Below, one piece after another: positions 24,962 to 33,461 of a stretch of DNA of 64,000 nucleotides. Numbering within the stretch: position 1 is the stretch's first letter; each line of letters starts with the position of its first letter. The stretch covers positions 1 to 64,000 of the forward strand of contig JAIOAQ010000004.1 in assembly GCA_019873735.1 (NCBI GenBank), read 5' to 3'. This stretch comes from Chloroflexota bacterium (GTDB lineage: Bacteria; Chloroflexota; Anaerolineae; Anaerolineales; Villigracilaceae). A program made the position numbers and the translations under genes. Below the pieces are notes generated by a model. That model saw only the letters and a list, made by a program, of their open reading frames with translations. It did no database searches and was not told the DNA's origin.

Positions 24962-25966
24962 ATGAAAAATTTCTGGAAATCTGCCCGGCGCTGGCTGCCC
25001 GGCGCCATAATCAGCATCAGCCTGCTGGCTGCCATTGCGTACTTTGTGGATTTAAAGAAAGTTGCCCTGGCCATTCGCGAGGCCAGCCCCTATCACCTGT
25101 TAGCCGCCCTGACCATTAGTTTCGGGTGGTTAATGGTACGCGGCATTGTCTGGCGCACGCTGCTCAAAAACCGCGCCCCCTATCGGGATGTCTTTTTATC
25201 TCTAAGCGAAGGCTACCTGATGAATAACTTCCTGCCGCTGCGGCTGGGCGAATTTGGGCGCGCCTTTATGCTCAGCCGCAAAAGCGAACTCGGTTTTGTG
25301 GAAATCCTGCCCACCATTGTCATTGAACGCATTGTTGACCTGACCATTTCCGCAGCCCTGCTACTCGTCGGCATTCTGTTCGTGACGCAAGCGCAAGGTG
25401 CCGAGCGAATCGCCATCCTGGTCGGCGCCATTGTGCTGGCCATGCTGGTCATGCTCTACATTCTGGCCCGCAACCGCCTGCAAGCAATGCAGGCCTATCA
25501 ACGACTGAGCCAGCGCCTGCCGCTGTTAAATCGCTTTGGCGGCTTCCTGGATTCGTTCTTTGATGGCTTGACCATCTTGACCGACGGGCGGTGGTTCCTG
25601 CGCTTTCTCTTCTGGATGATCGTCAACTGGGGGATGGCCGTTTTTCAGTTTTACCTGGTTGTGCTGGCCTTTTTCCCGCAGGCCCGACTCTTTTGGGGCA
25701 TCTTTGGGCTGGGCGCTGCAGCCTTTGGCGGCGCAATCCCGTCCCTGCCGGGCGCAGTCGGAACGTTTGAAGGCGCACTCGGCGGAGCACTTAGCCTGGT
25801 ATCTAAAGATGAATCCACCTCACTGGCCGTAGCCCTGACAGCCCACTTTTTCAACTACCTGGTCAGCGGCACAATTGGGACGTACGCCCTGAGCCGCGAA
25901 GGTCAAACGCTGGCCGGAATTTATCATCAACTGCTCAACCTGAGGACGAAGAAGGATGCCGCGTAA
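24962..25966 (+). CDS. UPF0104 / lysylphosphatidylglycerol-synthase-TM-type membrane protein
   Basis: 334 residues, about eight hydrophobic helices. It begins PGAIISISLLAAIAYFVDLK; the motif NNFLPLRLGEFGRAF is typical of the family, and GGAIPSLPGAVGTFEGALGG appears near TM7. Such proteins occur in glycolipid and polysaccharide clusters and are thought to act in lipid-linked transfer or flipping; the activity is not proven. The ATG at 24962 is chosen; an upstream extension has no family support. It overlaps the epimerase gene by 11 bases, so it is first in a four-gene unit. Confidence 0.85.
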   Translation: MKNFWKSARRWLPGAIISISLLAAIAYFVDLKKVALAIREASPYHLLAALTISFGWLMVRGIVWRTLLKNRAPYRDVFLSLSEGYLMNNFLPLRLGEFGRAFMLSRKSELGFVEILPTIVIERIVDLTISAALLLVGILFVTQAQGAERIAILVGAIVLAMLVMLYILARNRLQAMQAYQRLSQRLPLLNRFGGFLDSFFDGLTILTDGRWFLRFLFWMIVNWGMAVFQFYLVVLAFFPQARLFWGIFGLGAAAFGGAIPSLPGAVGTFEGALGGALSLVSKDESTSLAVALTAHFFNYLVSGTIGTYALSREGQTLAGIYHQLLNLRTKKDAA

Positions 25967-26984
25967 TTTTCTTATCACCGGCGGAGCCGGATTCATCGGT
26001 TCAAACTACGCCTATCGCCTGCTCCAACGTGGTGAGCGGGTTACCATCTTTGACAATCTCTCGCGGGCCGGCGCAGCACGCAACCTGAAGTGGCTGGAAG
26101 AATCTTTCGGCTCCAGCGCATTCCGGCTCATCGTCGCCGACGTGCGCGACGCGGCCCATTTAACGGAAGCCGTCCACGGGTCAGACGTGATCGTACACCT
26201 GGCCGGACAGGTGGCCGTCACCACCTCGGTCACACATCCCAGAGAGGATTTCGAGGCCAATGCCCTCGGCACTTTTAACGTGCTCGAAGCCGCCCGGCTT
26301 TCAGGCGAGAATCCCATCCTGTTGTACGCTTCCACCAACAAGGTCTACGGCGGCATGGAAGAGGTGCAGGTGGTAGAACGCGCCACCCGCTGGGAATACG
26401 CCTCCCTTCCGCACGGTTGCTCAGAAAACCAGCCGTTGGATTTCCACTCGCCATACGGATGCAGCAAAGGCACAGGCGATCAATACGTGCGCGACTATGC
26501 CAGAATCTACGGCCTGCGAACCGTCGTCTTTCGTCAATCCTGCATCTACGGGCCGCGCCAGTTCGGCATTGAAGACCAGGGCTGGGTGGCATGGATGATT
26601 ATCGCCGCGGTGACCGGCCGCCCGATCACAATCTACGGTGATGGAAAGCAAATTCGAGACATCCTGTATGTGGACGACCTGTTGGACGCCTATGACGCCG
26701 CCATTGAGCGCATTGAGACGGCTGCCGGCCAGGTCTACAACATCGGCGGAGGGCCGGCCAATACCATGTCCGTGTGGGCTGAGTTTGGCCCCCTGCTAGA
26801 GGGCCTGCTTGGCCGCCCCATCCCTGTGGCTTACGGCGACTGGCGGCCGGGTGACCAAAAAGTTTTTGTGGCCGATATCCGCAAGGCAGGGCATCATCTG
26901 GGCTGGACGCCAAAAACAGATGTGCGGCAGGGGATTACGCGCTTGTTCCACTGGGTCCAGGCCAACCGTCAACTTTTCGCCTGA
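25956..26984 (+). CDS. NAD-dependent sugar epimerase, CDP-paratose 2-epimerase-like
   Basis: Short-chain dehydrogenase-type nucleotide-sugar enzyme, 342 residues. FLITGGAGFIGSNYAYRLL binds NAD; YASTNKVYGGMEE carries the catalytic Ser/Thr region, and SPYGCSKGTGDQYVRDYARI carries the Tyr-x-x-x-Lys. The wording TNKVYG and the longer insert before SPYG match the CDP-paratose/tyvelose epimerase group better than GalE. Start within AAGGATG, overlapping the previous gene. It probably makes an activated sugar for surface glycolipid; the substrate is inferred only. Confidence 0.85.
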   Translation: MPRNFLITGGAGFIGSNYAYRLLQRGERVTIFDNLSRAGAARNLKWLEESFGSSAFRLIVADVRDAAHLTEAVHGSDVIVHLAGQVAVTTSVTHPREDFEANALGTFNVLEAARLSGENPILLYASTNKVYGGMEEVQVVERATRWEYASLPHGCSENQPLDFHSPYGCSKGTGDQYVRDYARIYGLRTVVFRQSCIYGPRQFGIEDQGWVAWMIIAAVTGRPITIYGDGKQIRDILYVDDLLDAYDAAIERIETAAGQVYNIGGGPANTMSVWAEFGPLLEGLLGRPIPVAYGDWRPGDQKVFVADIRKAGHHLGWTPKTDVRQGITRLFHWVQANRQLFA

Positions 26985-26993
26985 AGCCGCGAG

Positions 26994-27560
26994 ATGACAA
27001 CGTACTACACACGCCAGAGCCTTTGGTTGCTCTTCCTGATTTGCGCCTTTCCACTCCACCTGTGGACGATTGTCTTTGGCCTGATGGACATGTCTTGGAC
27101 GACAACACGCACCAACCTGTGGGACGCCATCGGGGTCGTTTCTTATGGGCTTGTCTTTGCGTTTCTGGAGAGCCTGGTCATCTGGCTGGCGGCCGGACTG
27201 TTGGGTTTCCTGCTTCCTCGGCGCTGGGACGCCAACCGGCGGGCAGCAATGATGGGCTTCCTTGTCCTGATAGCAGCCTTCTGGTCTGCGGCCGGTTCGC
27301 TTTATTTCCTTCTGGGCAAACCATTCCCTGCCCTGGCGTTGACCTTTCTGGTCCAATCGGGTCATCCGCTCAAAGTCTTGTTTGCCCTTAGCGGAGCACT
27401 TGTATTGTTGACCTTTGCCCTGCCGCTCTACCTTGCTTTGCGCTCCGAAAACTTCTGCAGGAGAGTGCAAGAAGCCCTCAAAAGCCTGGCGTTGTTGAGC
27501 AGCGTTTACATTGCATTGGACGCCGTCGGTTTGTTCATCATCCTTCTCCGCAATCTGTGA
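26994..27560 (+). CDS. Integral membrane protein of unknown function
   Basis: 188 residues with five hydrophobic segments, for example LWLLFLICAFPLHLWTIVFG and MMGFLVLIAAFWSAAG. I do not recognise a family. It lies nine bases after the epimerase stop and 28 bases before the sulfatase-fold gene, so it is in the same transcription unit and may serve the same glycolipid pathway. The start ATG has only a weak Shine-Dalgarno. Confidence 0.75.
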   Translation: MTTYYTRQSLWLLFLICAFPLHLWTIVFGLMDMSWTTTRTNLWDAIGVVSYGLVFAFLESLVIWLAAGLLGFLLPRRWDANRRAAMMGFLVLIAAFWSAAGSLYFLLGKPFPALALTFLVQSGHPLKVLFALSGALVLLTFALPLYLALRSENFCRRVQEALKSLALLSSVYIALDAVGLFIILLRNL

Positions 27561-27588
27561 TTTCCCGGATAAGGTCACTCTGTTGGGT

Positions 27589-29100
27589 ATGAAACGATCT
27601 CTCAGCCGTAGAGAATTTCTAAAATTAGCCGCCGCTGTGCCGGCGAGTTTACTGATTCCCCGCTCGCCGGGCGAATTTCTGCCGCTGCCATCCGCGCCAT
27701 CTCGGCAAAACGTGCTCATCATCCTCTTTGACGCGCTTAGCGCGCACAACCTCTCTCTTTACGGCTATCGGCGCGAGACCATGCCCAACCTGTCCCGCCT
27801 GGCAGAGCGAGCGCTGGTGTACCACCAGCACTTTGCCGGCGGGAACTTCACCACCCCTGGTACAGCCTCCCTGCTGACCGGCGTCTATCCCTGGACACAT
27901 CGCGCCTTTCGCTTTTACGGAAAGGTGCAAGAAGGTCTGGCAAAAAAGAGCATCTTCCACGCCTTTGAGGGCTATTATCGCTTTGCTTATTCCCACAATC
28001 CGCTGGTTGTCACTTTACTCGAACAATTCTCAAGCGGCATTGATCAACTCATCCCTCAAAGCCGTCTGATGCTGACCAATGACCGCCTCATCCAAACGCT
28101 CTTTAAGAACGACGAAGATATTGCTACCGTTGCCTGGACGCGCACCATTAAGCGCGAGGATGAGTTTGCATATTCCCTCTTCCTGTCTCACATATACAAG
28201 CGGCTCAAACAAAAAAAGGTTGAGCGGTTAAAACCGGACTTTCCGCGCGGCGTGCCTCACTACAGCGACAATTACTTTCTGCTTGAAGACGGGATTGATT
28301 GGCTGCGCGATAATTTGCCTCAAATGCCCCAACCCTTTTGCGGCTATTTCCATTTTTACCCGCCTCATGCGCCCTACAACACCCATCGTGAGTTTTACGG
28401 CCGCTTTGCAGATGACGGCTGGAAGCCCCCTGAAAAACCTGGCGACCTTTTTGCAAACCGAACAGCAGAACGCACACTCGACATGCGTACCCAGTACGAC
28501 GAATTCCTGCTCTATGTGGATCGGGAGTTTGGCCGCTTGTTTGCCGCACTTGAGACCTCCGGCCTGCTGGACAACACCTGGGTCATCCTCACCTCCGACC
28601 ATGGCGAGATGTTCGAACGCGGCATACGCGGCCACCTGACGCCGGTCCTCTACCAGCCGGTCATCCACATCCCACTGCTCATCTTTGAACCGGGGCGCAA
28701 ATCGCGTTTAGACATTCATACTCCCACCAGTGCCATAGACCTGCTGCCCACCCTTCTCCACCTGACCGGTCAGCCGGCTGCCTCATGGAGCGAAGGGCAT
28801 ATCCTGCCGCCTTTCGCCGGCCCGGTTGAGCGAAATCTGTATGCCGTTCAGGCAAGGTATAACGAACCGTTCCGCCCTTTGAGCGAGGCAACGCTGATGC
28901 TGGTACGGGACAATTACAAACTGGTCCGCTTTTTCGGGTACAAGGAGTTAGGTCCGGCCGGAGAACGGATTGAACTCTACAATCTCAGGGATGATCCGGA
29001 AGAACTGGATAACTTGTATCCGCGAGAAAAAGAACTCAGCCGCTCACTGCTGGCCGAGTTACAGGCCGCGCTGGAAAAAGCAGACGCGCCCTACCGCTGA
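27589..29100 (+). CDS. Tat-exported sulfatase-fold hydrolase/transferase with Thr nucleophile
   Basis: 503 residues. Twin-arginine signal LSRREFLKLAAAVPASLL. The alkaline-phosphatase superfamily core follows: NVLIILFDALSAHNLSLYGY (metal Asp), FTTPGTASLLTG (nucleophile loop), FHFYPPHAPY, WVILTSDHGEMFE (Asp-His) and a C-terminal LRDDPEELDNLY typical of sulfatases. The loop that in sulfatases reads C/S-x-P-S-R has T-T-P-G-T, so the formylglycine residue cannot form. This points to a Thr-based phospho-transferase or hydrolase, as in EptA/LtaS-type enzymes. End of the glycolipid operon. I used the ATG at 27589; the upstream part overlaps the previous gene. Confidence 0.82.
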   Translation: MKRSLSRREFLKLAAAVPASLLIPRSPGEFLPLPSAPSRQNVLIILFDALSAHNLSLYGYRRETMPNLSRLAERALVYHQHFAGGNFTTPGTASLLTGVYPWTHRAFRFYGKVQEGLAKKSIFHAFEGYYRFAYSHNPLVVTLLEQFSSGIDQLIPQSRLMLTNDRLIQTLFKNDEDIATVAWTRTIKREDEFAYSLFLSHIYKRLKQKKVERLKPDFPRGVPHYSDNYFLLEDGIDWLRDNLPQMPQPFCGYFHFYPPHAPYNTHREFYGRFADDGWKPPEKPGDLFANRTAERTLDMRTQYDEFLLYVDREFGRLFAALETSGLLDNTWVILTSDHGEMFERGIRGHLTPVLYQPVIHIPLLIFEPGRKSRLDIHTPTSAIDLLPTLLHLTGQPAASWSEGHILPPFAGPVERNLYAVQARYNEPFRPLSEATLMLVRDNYKLVRFFGYKELGPAGERIELYNLRDDPEELDNLYPREKELSRSLLAELQAALEKADAPYR

Positions 29101-29113
29101 CAGGGCTCTCGGT

Positions 29114-29458
29114 TCAATGCAAACGTAACGCTTCCAGGTTGTTTTGCGCTGCGGGGACATTCTGCCAGAAAGCGGTCAGTTTCTCACAGGCATAATCTGT
29201 ACAACCGGCGCAGATCTGCAAAGCGCGTTCCACAGCACACTTGCGGATTGCGCACAGCGAGCAATAACCGCCTACCCGTCCGCTTTCTGCCAGGCAGCCA
29301 TCGCAGGTTACGTCTTTTATGGTCATCTCTGGGGCATTGAATTCTACCCGCCACTTGGCCAGCAGCGTTTCAAGAGCATTCAAATCGCTGGTCTGGGTGT
29401 AACGATAGGCCTCGCATTGGGCACAATCCAGACCACAGGGGGCAATCAGAGTTGTCAT
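29114..29458 (-). CDS. Cysteine-rich DUF3795-type protein
   Basis: 114 residues with 11 Cys, arranged as in DUF3795 proteins: APCGLDCAQCEAY at the start, VTCDGCLAESGRVGGYC, CAIRKCAVERALQICAGC, then YACEKLTAFW. Probably binds zinc or an iron-sulfur cluster; function unknown. Its ATG has GAGGTGA upstream and there is a clear promoter at 29511-29539. It is convergent with the sulfatase-fold gene, 13 bases apart. Confidence 0.8.
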   Translation of the reverse strand: MTTLIAPCGLDCAQCEAYRYTQTSDLNALETLLAKWRVEFNAPEMTIKDVTCDGCLAESGRVGGYCSLCAIRKCAVERALQICAGCTDYACEKLTAFWQNVPAAQNNLEALRLH

Positions 29459-29510
29459 AGGTCACCTCGCCAAAGAATAAAAAAGCATCTCACCAGTTTG
29501 GTGCATGCAT

Positions 29511-29539
29511 AATATAGCACAAATGTTCTGTTTTTGCAA
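29511..29539 (-). promoter_or_regulatory. Promoter TTGCAA-17-TATATT (minus strand)
   Basis: -35 TTGCAA (29539-29534), 17-bp spacer, -10 TATATT (29516-29511). It gives a leader of about 46 bases for the DUF3795 gene. Confidence 0.7.
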
Positions 29540-29610
29540 GGCAAAAAACAAATTCAAATCTGAGCAGTCTCCCTCTAGCCCACAAATGCAAGCAACTGGC
29601 TTCCAAAAAG

Positions 29611-29699
29611 GTGACTTAACGCGGAGACGCCGAGTCCACAGAGTTTTACAAACCTCGTAGTCTCTGCGTACCCGGCATCTCCGCGGTGAGTTTTTGCAA
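29611..29699. repeat. CGCGGAGACGCC-type palindromic repeat
   Basis: The left arm TTAACGCGGAGACGCCGAG and the right arm CCCGGCATCTCCGCGGTGAG are inverted complements with few mismatches, separated by about 40 bases containing ACAGAG and CTCTGCG. Followed by TTTTTGCAAC. Related in wording to 43802-43898 and 60309-60332. The surrounding gap 29459-29754 has no gene. Confidence 0.7.
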
Positions 29700-29754
29700 C
29701 GAAATCTACAGTGCTGTCATTCTTTCTTTTTGACAGCGTTTCTCAGACCGCCCC

Positions 29755-30876
29755 TTATCCACCCACAAACTGTCCATTCTTGTAAAATACTTCGCCATCC
29801 ACCACAATCTCAGAATCTGAGCGCATATCGCAAATCATATCCCAGTGAATCAGACTCTGATTGCGTGAGCCGGTTTCAGGATAACCCGCGCCGAGCGCCA
29901 TGTGGAAAGAACCGCCAATTTTCTCGTCAAACAAAATATTCTTGGTAAAACGGTCAATTTCGTAATTTGTGCCAATCGCAAATTCGCCCACGTAACGCGC
30001 GCCGGCATCCGTCTCCAGCATTTGCAACAAGAAAGCCTCATTCTTCTCGGCGCTGGCTTTGGTAACCCGCCCATTGCTAAAGGTCAATTCAATCCCTTCC
30101 GCCACCACCCCGCTGTAAACCGCCGGATACGTGAATCGGACCCAACCGTTAACCGAATCCTCCACCGGCCCGGTATAAATTTCGCCATCCGGCATATTGT
30201 GTGTCCCATGTGAATTAAGGAACTTCCGCCCCTTGATCGAGAGCGTCAGGTCCACATTCGGCCCGCGCAAGATGACCTGACTATGCCCCTCTATCCGTTC
30301 AATCCAGGCGCGCTGCTTCTCTTCCACCTTTCTCCAAAAGGCAATCGGGTCGGCGTCGTGGGCATGGCATGACCGGAAGACAAAATCTTCGTACTCACGC
30401 AAACTCATCTCTGCCTCTTGAGCATAAGCCTGCGTAGGGTAAAGCGTGGTCACCCACTTAAAAACGCCTTCCGCACCGCGGCGCATCTGCGCCTCGGTAA
30501 TCAGGCCAGAGGCCCTGCCACGCCGCTGCTGACGGGCAGGATCGGCCATCGTCAACGCCCGCGTATTTGCCGAAGAGTGAATCCGGATACGAGACTCAAA
30601 CTGGTCATAAGCCAACTTTTGCAGAGGCGGCACAAAATCCAACTGCGCATCATTTCCGTAAGCCAGCAGCAGTTCCTCGCTGCCAGGGAAGAACATCTCC
30701 GGCAGAGAGACCAACGGCACAGGGTGCCCACCCTTTTGTAAAATTTGAACGTACAGTTCGCGCACCAACGGCGCAGCCTCAGTCGTGGCTTCAATTAACA
30801 CCCGATCCCCCGGCTGGACGCGCGCGGAATGCTCAACCAGGATCTTTGCAAACTTTTCAAGACGCGGATCTGTCAC
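29755..30876 (-). CDS. M29-family metallo-aminopeptidase
   Basis: 373 residues, AmpS/aminopeptidase T type, releasing N-terminal amino acids with two metal ions. Key segments: LVEHSARVQPGDRVLIEAT at the N-terminus, then NMPDGEIYTGPVEDSVNG and VAEGIELTF (metal Glu residues), IGGSFHMALGAGYPETG and SLIHWDMICDM (metal His/Asp). GTG start at 30876 with GAGGAGG upstream. Monocistronic; it diverges from the oxidoreductase gene across a palindromic repeat. Confidence 0.92.
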   Translation of the reverse strand: MTDPRLEKFAKILVEHSARVQPGDRVLIEATTEAAPLVRELYVQILQKGGHPVPLVSLPEMFFPGSEELLLAYGNDAQLDFVPPLQKLAYDQFESRIRIHSSANTRALTMADPARQQRRGRASGLITEAQMRRGAEGVFKWVTTLYPTQAYAQEAEMSLREYEDFVFRSCHAHDADPIAFWRKVEEKQRAWIERIEGHSQVILRGPNVDLTLSIKGRKFLNSHGTHNMPDGEIYTGPVEDSVNGWVRFTYPAVYSGVVAEGIELTFSNGRVTKASAEKNEAFLLQMLETDAGARYVGEFAIGTNYEIDRFTKNILFDEKIGGSFHMALGAGYPETGSRNQSLIHWDMICDMRSDSEIVVDGEVFYKNGQFVGG

Positions 30877-30902
30877 AAAAGCCTCCTCAGCATAGATTCC
30901 AT

Positions 30903-31027
30903 GTAACTCTGCCTACCCTCCCGCAGGTTTTGGCACAATACCCAAGCCAGAAGACGTCTCAACGGTTGCCGGCATTGGCCGCCGCTCCCATATCTAACCT
31001 GCGGGAGGGTTGCAAGCAGGTAATTAC
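30903..31027 (+). repeat. GTAAC-type palindromic intergenic repeat, copy 3
   Basis: 125 bp in the divergent gap. Ends GTAACTCTGCC and GCAGGTAATTAC; inner arms CCCTCCCGCAGG and CCTGCGGGAGGG; interior TTTTGGCACAATACCCAAG then AGAAGACGTCTC. Confidence 0.9.
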
Positions 31028-31111
31028 GATTTCCACCGTCTTCAATTATATCACTACCAAATAGGGTATACTCTTGGTGACCCAAACCTCACCCGAAGAT
31101 AGCGTACAACC

Positions 31112-33283
31112 ATGAAACAACTGATCCAGAACATGAAAACTGGCCAGACCAGCATTGAAGAAGTCCCCATCCCCACCCCGCGGCGCGGGCAGGCGCTGGT
31201 ACGCGTAGCCGCCTCGCTCGTCTCCGCCGGAACCGAGCGCATGCTGGTCGAATTTGCCGAAAAATCGTTAGTCGGCAAGGCACGCTCGCGCCCCGACCTG
31301 GTCCGCCAGGTAGTGGATAGGATGAAGCGAGAGGGCATGCTGCCCACCCTGCAAGCCGCCTTCACCCGCCTCGATCAGCCGATCGCGCTCGGTTACTCCT
31401 CCGCCGGCACCATCGTCGCCCTGGGCGAGGGCATGGAGGGGTTTCACATTGGCCAGCGGGTAGCCTGCGCCGGCGGCGGTTACGCCGTCCATGCCGAATA
31501 CAACGTCGTCCCGCGCAACCTGCTTACCCCCCTCCCCGATTCGGTAGACTTCGAGTCCGCCGCCTTCACCACCCTGGGCGCAATCGCCCTGCACGGCTTC
31601 CGTCTGGCCAAACCGCAAATTGGCGAAAACGTGGCCGTAATCGGGATGGGGCTTCTGGGATTGTTGACGGCTCAAATCGCCGCCGCGGCCGGCTGCCGCG
31701 TGATGGGCGTGGACACCAACCCCCAGCGCGTTGCCCTCGCCTCTTCTCTTGGACTTTCGGCCTGCTCCCGCGACCAGGCCGAGGAGGCCGCCCAGGCATT
31801 CACCGCCAACCGCGGCTTTGACGCCGTCCTCATCTGCGCCGACACCGCCTCCAGCGACCCGGTGGAACTGGCGGCCGTCATCGCCCGCGACCGGGCGCGG
31901 GTGGTGGCCACCGGCGCGGTTGGCCTCAACTTGCCGCGCAAACCCTACTACGAAAAAGAACTCAGTTTCATCAACTCGCGTTCCTACGGCCCGGGTCGCT
32001 ACGACCCCTCATACGAAGAAGCCGGGCACGATTATCCCCTCGGCTACGTGCGCTGGACAGAAGGGCGCAACTTCGAAGCCATCATTGACCTGCTGGCAAG
32101 CGGCAAATTGCAGGTTCAGCCGCTCATCACCCACCGTTTCCCGATTGAGCACGCCGTCGAAGCGTATAAAGTGATTACAGGGAAAAAGGCAGAGCCGTTT
32201 TTGGGCGTGTTGATTACATATCCGGACCAGGGAGAAAGTACACAGGTACACAAGGAAACAGGTACGAGTGTACGCGTATCGCCGTCTGCGCCTACCGCGC
32301 GGCAGGCGTCCCCCGGCCATGTCCGCCTCGGCGTCCTCGGCGCCGGGAACTTTGCCTCTGCCACCTTACTGCCGGTCATCCAAAAAATGACCAACATCAA
32401 ATTGATTGGGATTGCCTCGGCCGGTGGACTGCATGCCGCCCATGCGGCCAGGAAGTTCGGCTTTGCCTATGCCGCTTCAAGCGACGATGAAATCCTGAAC
32501 GACCCGGAAATCAACGCCGTGGCCATCCTCACCCGCCACGACAGCCACGCCGATTTGGCAGTGAGGGCCTTACGGGCAGGCAAGCATGTCTTTGTGGAAA
32601 AACCCCTGGCGGTAAATCGTGAACAGTTATCCGTTATCAGTGAGCAGTTACTGAACGCCGATAACTGTTTGCTGATGACCGGCTTTAACCGCCGCTTTGC
32701 TCCACTGGCGCAACAACTGGCCGCGTACTTTGCCCAGCGCGCCGAGGCCATCTACATGCACTACCGTGTCAACGCCGGTCACATCCCTCTAAACCACTGG
32801 CTTCACGATTCGGACCAGGGCGGCGGACGAATCATCGGCGAGGGCTGCCACTTCATAGACTTTCTCACCTTCCTGGCCGGAGCCGCCCCCGTCAGCGTGA
32901 CGGCGCATGCCCTGCCCGACGCCGGCAAATACCACGAAGACAACGTCTCTATGACTTTTGCCTTTCCCGACGGTTCTGTTGGCGTGGTGGACTATCTCGC
33001 CAATGGCGACAAGTCCTTCCCCAAAGAACGCGTCGAGGTCTTCTGCGGCGGGCGGATTGCCGTGCTGGATGACTTCCGCGCCCTTGAACTTGTCCACGAT
33101 GGACGGCGCAAGGTCATCAGGCAGAAACAGGATAAAGGCTGGCGCGGCGAATGGGAGGCATTCACCCGCTCCATCCTGCAGGGCGGCCCTGCCCCCATCC
33201 CATATGAACAAGTGATAGGTGTGACCAAAGCCGCCTTTGCAGCCGTTGAGGCATTACGCTCAAGCACACGTGTAGATATTTAG
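31112..33283 (+). CDS. Two-domain oxidoreductase: Zn-alcohol-dehydrogenase-like + Gfo/Idh/MocA
   Basis: 723 residues. Part 1 (about 1-370) is a medium-chain dehydrogenase: VSAGTERMLVEFAEKSLVGK, LGYSSAGTIVALGEG, then a Rossmann fold VAVIGMGLLGLLTAQIAAAA. Part 2 (about 405-715) is a Gfo/Idh/MocA domain: RLGVLGAGNFASATLLPVI, then KHVFVEKPLAVN and GRIIGEGCHFIDFLTFLAG. This fused pair is seen in surface-polysaccharide regions; the substrate is unknown. Two palindromes of 36 and 48 bp lie in frame, in the domain linker (32238-32273) and in a helix after EKPLAVN (32622-32669). Both are multiples of three and add low-complexity residues such as EQLSVISEQL. Confidence 0.87.
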   Translation: MKQLIQNMKTGQTSIEEVPIPTPRRGQALVRVAASLVSAGTERMLVEFAEKSLVGKARSRPDLVRQVVDRMKREGMLPTLQAAFTRLDQPIALGYSSAGTIVALGEGMEGFHIGQRVACAGGGYAVHAEYNVVPRNLLTPLPDSVDFESAAFTTLGAIALHGFRLAKPQIGENVAVIGMGLLGLLTAQIAAAAGCRVMGVDTNPQRVALASSLGLSACSRDQAEEAAQAFTANRGFDAVLICADTASSDPVELAAVIARDRARVVATGAVGLNLPRKPYYEKELSFINSRSYGPGRYDPSYEEAGHDYPLGYVRWTEGRNFEAIIDLLASGKLQVQPLITHRFPIEHAVEAYKVITGKKAEPFLGVLITYPDQGESTQVHKETGTSVRVSPSAPTARQASPGHVRLGVLGAGNFASATLLPVIQKMTNIKLIGIASAGGLHAAHAARKFGFAYAASSDDEILNDPEINAVAILTRHDSHADLAVRALRAGKHVFVEKPLAVNREQLSVISEQLLNADNCLLMTGFNRRFAPLAQQLAAYFAQRAEAIYMHYRVNAGHIPLNHWLHDSDQGGGRIIGEGCHFIDFLTFLAGAAPVSVTAHALPDAGKYHEDNVSMTFAFPDGSVGVVDYLANGDKSFPKERVEVFCGGRIAVLDDFRALELVHDGRRKVIRQKQDKGWRGEWEAFTRSILQGGPAPIPYEQVIGVTKAAFAAVEALRSSTRVDI
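32238..32273. repeat. In-frame palindrome in the domain linker
   Basis: GTACAC at 32238 and GTGTAC at 32268 bracket a stretch rich in ACAGGTAC. 36 bp, 12 codons, in the linker between the dehydrogenase and Gfo/Idh domains. Confidence 0.5.
32622..32669. repeat. In-frame palindrome, TTATCAGT type, inside the Gfo/Idh domain
   Basis: Perfect 10-bp inverted repeat AACAGTTATC (32622-32631) / GATAACTGTT (32660-32669) around CGTTATCAGTGAGCAGTTAC. 48 bp, 16 codons. The translation EQLSVISEQL resembles a peptide commonly produced by a widespread TTATCAGT intergenic repeat. Confidence 0.65.
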
Positions 33284-33319
33284 TTCTACCCTGCGGGAGG
33301 CTTAAGAGCAGGCGGTTAC
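33284..33319. repeat. Half copy of the GTAAC-type repeat
   Basis: Only the right end is present: CCTGCGGGAGGCTTAAG then GCAGGCGGTTAC, starting at the base after the oxidoreductase stop codon. From 33327 to 33419 two GC-rich hairpins follow (CCCTGCCC / GGGCAGGG, and a CTCCCC / GGGAGG stem). The gap 33284-33461 has no gene. Confidence 0.75.
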
Positions 33320-33461
33320 CCCTCAGCCCTGCCCCTCCACCACTTCGTGGCACACACCCCGCCGGGCAGGGGGTTCCGCCCTATATTTCGGCATCTCCCC
33401 TCCCCCTTGGGAGGAGGGATAGCGTAAGGGAAAACTTTAGTGAACTTTCTTTACGCCATAG

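Noticed and set aside
33327-33419. GC-rich hairpins considered as a structured RNA
   Set aside because: They are simple C-rich/G-rich stems in a short gap with a half repeat; no promoter or conserved RNA motif is visible.
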